From: Methylocystis sp.
GTDB taxonomy: Bacteria > Pseudomonadota > Alphaproteobacteria > Rhizobiales > Beijerinckiaceae
Reading direction: 5' to 3'
NCBI GenBank assembly: GCA_023253795.1
Contig: JALRFG010000078.1
Span: 1 to 8,538, forward strand
DNA length: 8,538 bases
In this document: piece by piece, positions 6,335 to 8,538 of the stretch
Position numbering within the stretch: the first letter of the stretch is position 1
Layout of the letters: each line of letters begins with the position of its first letter
Made by a program: the position numbers and the translations under genes
The notes under the pieces: generated by a model
Databases searched by the model: none
Told to the model about the DNA's origin: nothing
What the model saw: the letters and a program-made list of their open reading frames with translations, nothing else

Positions 6335-6637
6335 ATGAACGCGCCCCTGTCGCCACACCGTCCGCCACGCAATTATCCCCTTATGGCGTTGGGGATGCTG
6401 GGTGGACTTGGCTTCGCCGCTTATCTCAACGCCCATCTGGGCGATTTCACCGCCGAGCGCGGCTGGCGGGCCGCGCTTCAGGTGGCGGCGCTCGCCATGG
6501 CTTTTGGCGCCATGTTGCATTTGATCGTGACGGCGATCGCGCGCGTCGCAGTGGGTCTTCAGGACGATCTCGACGTCCTCGCCGCCGCGCGCAAACCCAG
6601 CCGGGACCGGGATCCGGACCGCGACGGCGCCGCCTGA
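6335..6637 (+). CDS. Small two-helix membrane protein, function unknown
   Basis: This is a 100-residue protein from ATG 6335, with AAGGTAGAG just upstream as a plausible ribosome-binding site. The frame is open further upstream, but that part shows no coding character. Two hydrophobic segments are seen: YPLMALGMLGGLGFAAYLNA (about residues 14-33) and ALQVAALAMAFGAMLHLIVTAIARVAVG (about 47-74), joined by a short polar loop (HLGDFTAERGWRA). An Arg/Asp-rich tail follows (KPSRDRDPDRDGAA). The short loop and charged tail fit a hairpin membrane protein with a cytosolic C-terminus. No family is recognised. It reads in the same direction as the TPR gene and der, 96 bases before the former, and may belong to that transcription unit. 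Confidence 0.65.
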   Translation: MNAPLSPHRPPRNYPLMALGMLGGLGFAAYLNAHLGDFTAERGWRAALQVAALAMAFGAMLHLIVTAIARVAVGLQDDLDVLAAARKPSRDRDPDRDGAA

Positions 6638-6733
6638 CCCCGCCAGACGCCGCAACTCGCCTTTGGCCGTCGCCTGTGCTAACTCCTTCCGATCATCGAA
6701 GCCGAAGTGAGCGGGCATAGGGGTCGCGTAGCA

Positions 6734-7522
6734 ATGTCGGATATTTTTCAGGAAGTTGACGAAGACGTCCGCCGGGACAAAGCCGCCGATCTCTGGGGGA
6801 AATATCAGACCCCGATATTCGTAATCGCCTTTCTCATCGTCGCGGCGACGGGTGCCTGGAGCTATTATCAAAACAAGCATCGCGAGGCCGCCGAGGCCGC
6901 CAACGCGCGTTTTGAGGCCGCCGCCGCCCTCGCCAATGAGGGCAAAACGGCGGAAGCCGCCGCCGCCTTTGACGCGCTCGCCAAGGACGCGCCGGCCGGC
7001 TACGCCGCTCTGGCGCGTGTCCGCGCGGCGGAAGCCCGTCCCGACCCCAAACAGGCGCTGGCCGAGCTCAACGCCATCGCCGAAGACGCCAAGGTCGATA
7101 AGATCACCCAACAGGTGGCGCTGTTGCGCGCCGCTCTGCTGCTCATGGAGAGCGGCGACCGCGAAAAGCTTGAGGGCGCGCTCGGGCCGATGATGACCGC
7201 CGACGGCGCCTTCCGTTTTTCCGCGCAGGAATGGAATGGCCTCGACGCGCTGGCCAATGATGATTTCGACGAGGCGGAACGCGTTTTCGATCAGGTGCTC
7301 GCCAATAATGACGCGCCGCAATCCATGCGTCAGCGCGCGGCCGCCTATCGCGGTCTGCTTCACGCCAAGCGCGGCCCGAAAAAAGCTCCGGCCGCTGCGG
7401 CGGCTGACGGCGGCGGAGCCGATGGCGGCAAAATCGAGGTGACGCCGGTGATCGAGCCGGAAAACCCCGGCGATAAATCTGCCGGTCCTGCGGCGTTCGA
7501 GACGAAACAACAGTCCAAGTAA
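6734..7522 (+). CDS. YfgM-like single-pass membrane TPR protein
   Basis: This 262-residue protein matches the YfgM/TPR_21 class. In E. coli YfgM is tethered to the inner membrane, faces the periplasm and works with the SecYEG-associated chaperone PpiD. The visible parts are a short cytosolic N-terminus typical of this class (MSDIFQEVDEDVRRDKAADL), a membrane anchor at about 27-45 (TPIFVIAFLIVAATGAWSYY), and then Ala-rich helical pairs of TPR type (e.g. ARFEAAAALANEGKTAEAAA; GYAALARVRAAEARP; FDEAERVFDQVLANN). A low-complexity tail follows from about 213 (KKAPAAAAADGGGADGGK, then Pro/Glu-rich). The start is ATG 6734; an in-frame GTG at 6707 has no supporting ribosome-binding site. As in many proteobacteria it lies directly upstream of der; the bacterial gene order yfgM-(bamB)-der is well known, and bamB is absent here. 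Family confidence is good; the exact partner in this organism is inferred. Confidence 0.82.
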   Translation: MSDIFQEVDEDVRRDKAADLWGKYQTPIFVIAFLIVAATGAWSYYQNKHREAAEAANARFEAAAALANEGKTAEAAAAFDALAKDAPAGYAALARVRAAEARPDPKQALAELNAIAEDAKVDKITQQVALLRAALLLMESGDREKLEGALGPMMTADGAFRFSAQEWNGLDALANDDFDEAERVFDQVLANNDAPQSMRQRAAAYRGLLHAKRGPKKAPAAAAADGGGADGGKIEVTPVIEPENPGDKSAGPAAFETKQQSK

Positions 7523-7546
7523 CCGTCTCGACCCCAGAGCAATCAG

Positions 7547-7595
7547 ACGCCCGCCGATGCGCGGTCCAGAAAACGGACCACGCATCGGCGGGCGT
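7547..7595. repeat. Long near-perfect hairpin between TPR gene and der
   Basis: This is an inverted repeat with 21-bp arms (7547-7567 and 7575-7595) around a 7-base loop AGAAAAC. There is one mismatch, C7562 opposite A7580. The arms are GC-rich, starting CGCCCGCCGATGCG on the left and ending CGCATCGGCGGGCG on the right. No run of T follows on either strand, so it is not a classic intrinsic terminator. It begins 25 bases after the TPR stop and ends about 50 bases before der. It could be a transcript-stabilising or attenuating stem, an RNase-processing site or a member of a small palindromic repeat family. Confidence 0.85.
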
Positions 7596-7648
7596 AAAAC
7601 ATTGAATAGGGAATGGCGCGTTCTACGACGCGTCGAATGTGCAGGATC

Positions 7649-8538
7649 ATGACCTTCTCGCTTGCGATCATCGGTCGACCGAATGTCGGCAAGTCGACGC
7701 TGTTCAACCGGCTGACCGGCAAGAAGCTGGCGCTTGTCGATGATCGTCCCGGCGTCACACGCGACCGGCGCGAAGGCGACGCGCGCCTCGCCGATCTGCG
7801 TTTCACCATTATCGACACCGCCGGTCTTGAAGCGGGCGACAGCGCCACGCTCGAAGGACGGATGCGCGCCCAGACCGAAAACGCCATTCTATCCGCCGAC
7901 GCCGTGCTGTTCGTTTTCGATGCGCGCGTCGGTGTGACGCCGGACGATAAATATTTCGCTGATCTCGTGCGCCGCGCCGGCAAGCCGGTGATCCTCATCG
8001 CCAACAAGGCCGAGGGCAAGGCGGGCGAAGCCGGCGCGCTAGAAGGTTTCTCGCTGGGTCTGGGCGATCCGACGCCGCTCTCCGCTGAACATGGCGAGGG
8101 CATGAGCAGTCTCTATGACGCTTTGCGCGAAGCCCTGCCGGAACAGACCGCCGAACCGGCGGAGGATGAAGACGAAGGGCCCGCGGCTGTCTTCGACGAC
8201 GAAGAAGACGGCAGCGATCTCGATGTCACCAAGCCGCTGCGGATCACGGTCGTCGGTCGGCCCAACGCCGGCAAATCGACGCTGATCAATCGTATTCTGG
8301 GCGAAGAGCGTCTGCTCACCGGACCGGAGGCGGGAATAACGCGCGACTCGATCGGCGTTGATTTCGTCTGGCGCGATCGCAAGCTCAAACTCTTCGACAC
8401 CGCAGGTCTGCGCAAACGCGCCCGCGTTATCGACAAGCTGGAGAAACTCTCTGGCGCCGACGCCATTCGCGCCGTGCGTTTTTCCGAAGTCGTAGTGTTG
8501 CTGGTCGATTCAACCATTCCTTTCGAGAAACAGGATCT
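7649..8538 (+). CDS. der: GTPase Der (EngA), N-terminal 296 residues, runs off window
   Basis: Der is an essential two-domain GTPase needed for maturation of the 50S ribosomal subunit. The first GTPase domain has G1 GRPNVGKS (residues 9-16), the switch-I region DDRPGVTRDR (31-40), G3 DTAG (56-59) and G4 NKAE (119-122), where Glu takes the place of the usual Asp. An acidic linker (about 165-193, with EDEDEG and DDEEDG) leads to the second domain: G1 GRPNAGKS (203-210), GPEAGITRDS (225-234) and G3 DTAG (250-253). The second G4 and the KH-like C-terminal domain lie beyond the window. MTFSLAIIGRP is the usual start in the family. An in-frame ATG at 7637 adds four residues (MCRI) and cannot be excluded, because AGGA sits only two bases before 7649. 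The gene lies 126 bases downstream of the TPR gene, with the hairpin between. Confidence 0.97.
   Translation, partial: MTFSLAIIGRPNVGKSTLFNRLTGKKLALVDDRPGVTRDRREGDARLADLRFTIIDTAGLEAGDSATLEGRMRAQTENAILSADAVLFVFDARVGVTPDDKYFADLVRRAGKPVILIANKAEGKAGEAGALEGFSLGLGDPTPLSAEHGEGMSSLYDALREALPEQTAEPAEDEDEGPAAVFDDEEDGSDLDVTKPLRITVVGRPNAGKSTLINRILGEERLLTGPEAGITRDSIGVDFVWRDRKLKLFDTAGLRKRARVIDKLEKLSGADAIRAVRFSEVVVLLVDSTIPFEKQD

Noticed and set aside
6164..7585. Long open frame on the minus strand (473 codons)
   Set aside because: It lies opposite the TPR protein and the small membrane protein, both of which have clear domain features. It is Arg/Gly-rich with no recognisable domain, as expected for an antisense shadow in GC-rich DNA.
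7543..8103. Minus-strand open frames opposite der
   Set aside because: Ser/Arg-rich shadows of an unmistakable Der coding sequence.

Overview
The window looks like chromosomal DNA of an alphaproteobacterium, probably of the order Hyphomicrobiales (Rhizobiales). The evidence is the GC-rich der region, the alphaproteobacterial style of Der (first-domain G4 motif NKAE, long acidic linker), a YfgM/TPR-type membrane protein directly upstream of der, and an IS3-family OrfA of a type common in rhizobia and relatives. A methylotroph-type lineage (Beijerinckiaceae or Methylocystaceae) is possible, but this is only a guess. No rRNA, tRNA or CRISPR array was seen.

Left part (1-1412): the end of an IS3-family insertion sequence, with orfA reading leftward out of the window, abuts a TolC/NodT-type outer-membrane efflux gene. 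The efflux gene has lost its 5' part at the IS junction and also carries a one-base frameshift near position 468, so it is a pseudogene.

Middle part (1413-4435): a gene-poor stretch that is visibly more AT-rich in its spacers. It holds a small winged-helix regulator whose end overlaps a MASE1-like membrane protein gene (a two-gene operon), then a small XRE-type repressor behind an AT-rich leader with a perfect 14-bp palindrome. A divergent pair of small exported proteins follows: one Lys/His/Ala-rich and unrecognised, the other resembling the surface-adhesin E fold. This part reads like accessory DNA with several self-contained regulatory and envelope genes.

Right part (4436-8538): an MscS-family channel with a signal peptide, a periplasmic N-terminal domain and an unusually short cytoplasmic end; two small conserved-looking proteins of unknown role (one soluble and helical, one with two membrane helices); a YfgM-like single-pass TPR protein; and the first 296 codons of der (engA), the ribosome-assembly GTPase. 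A long near-perfect hairpin (21-bp arms, 7-nt loop) lies between the TPR gene and der. This part looks like core chromosome.

The most unusual observations are the doubly inactivated efflux gene, the overlapping regulator/MASE1-like pair, the palindrome in front of the XRE gene, the channel without its C-terminal vestibule, and the hairpin in front of der. No undescribed multi-gene system can be demonstrated from this window alone.
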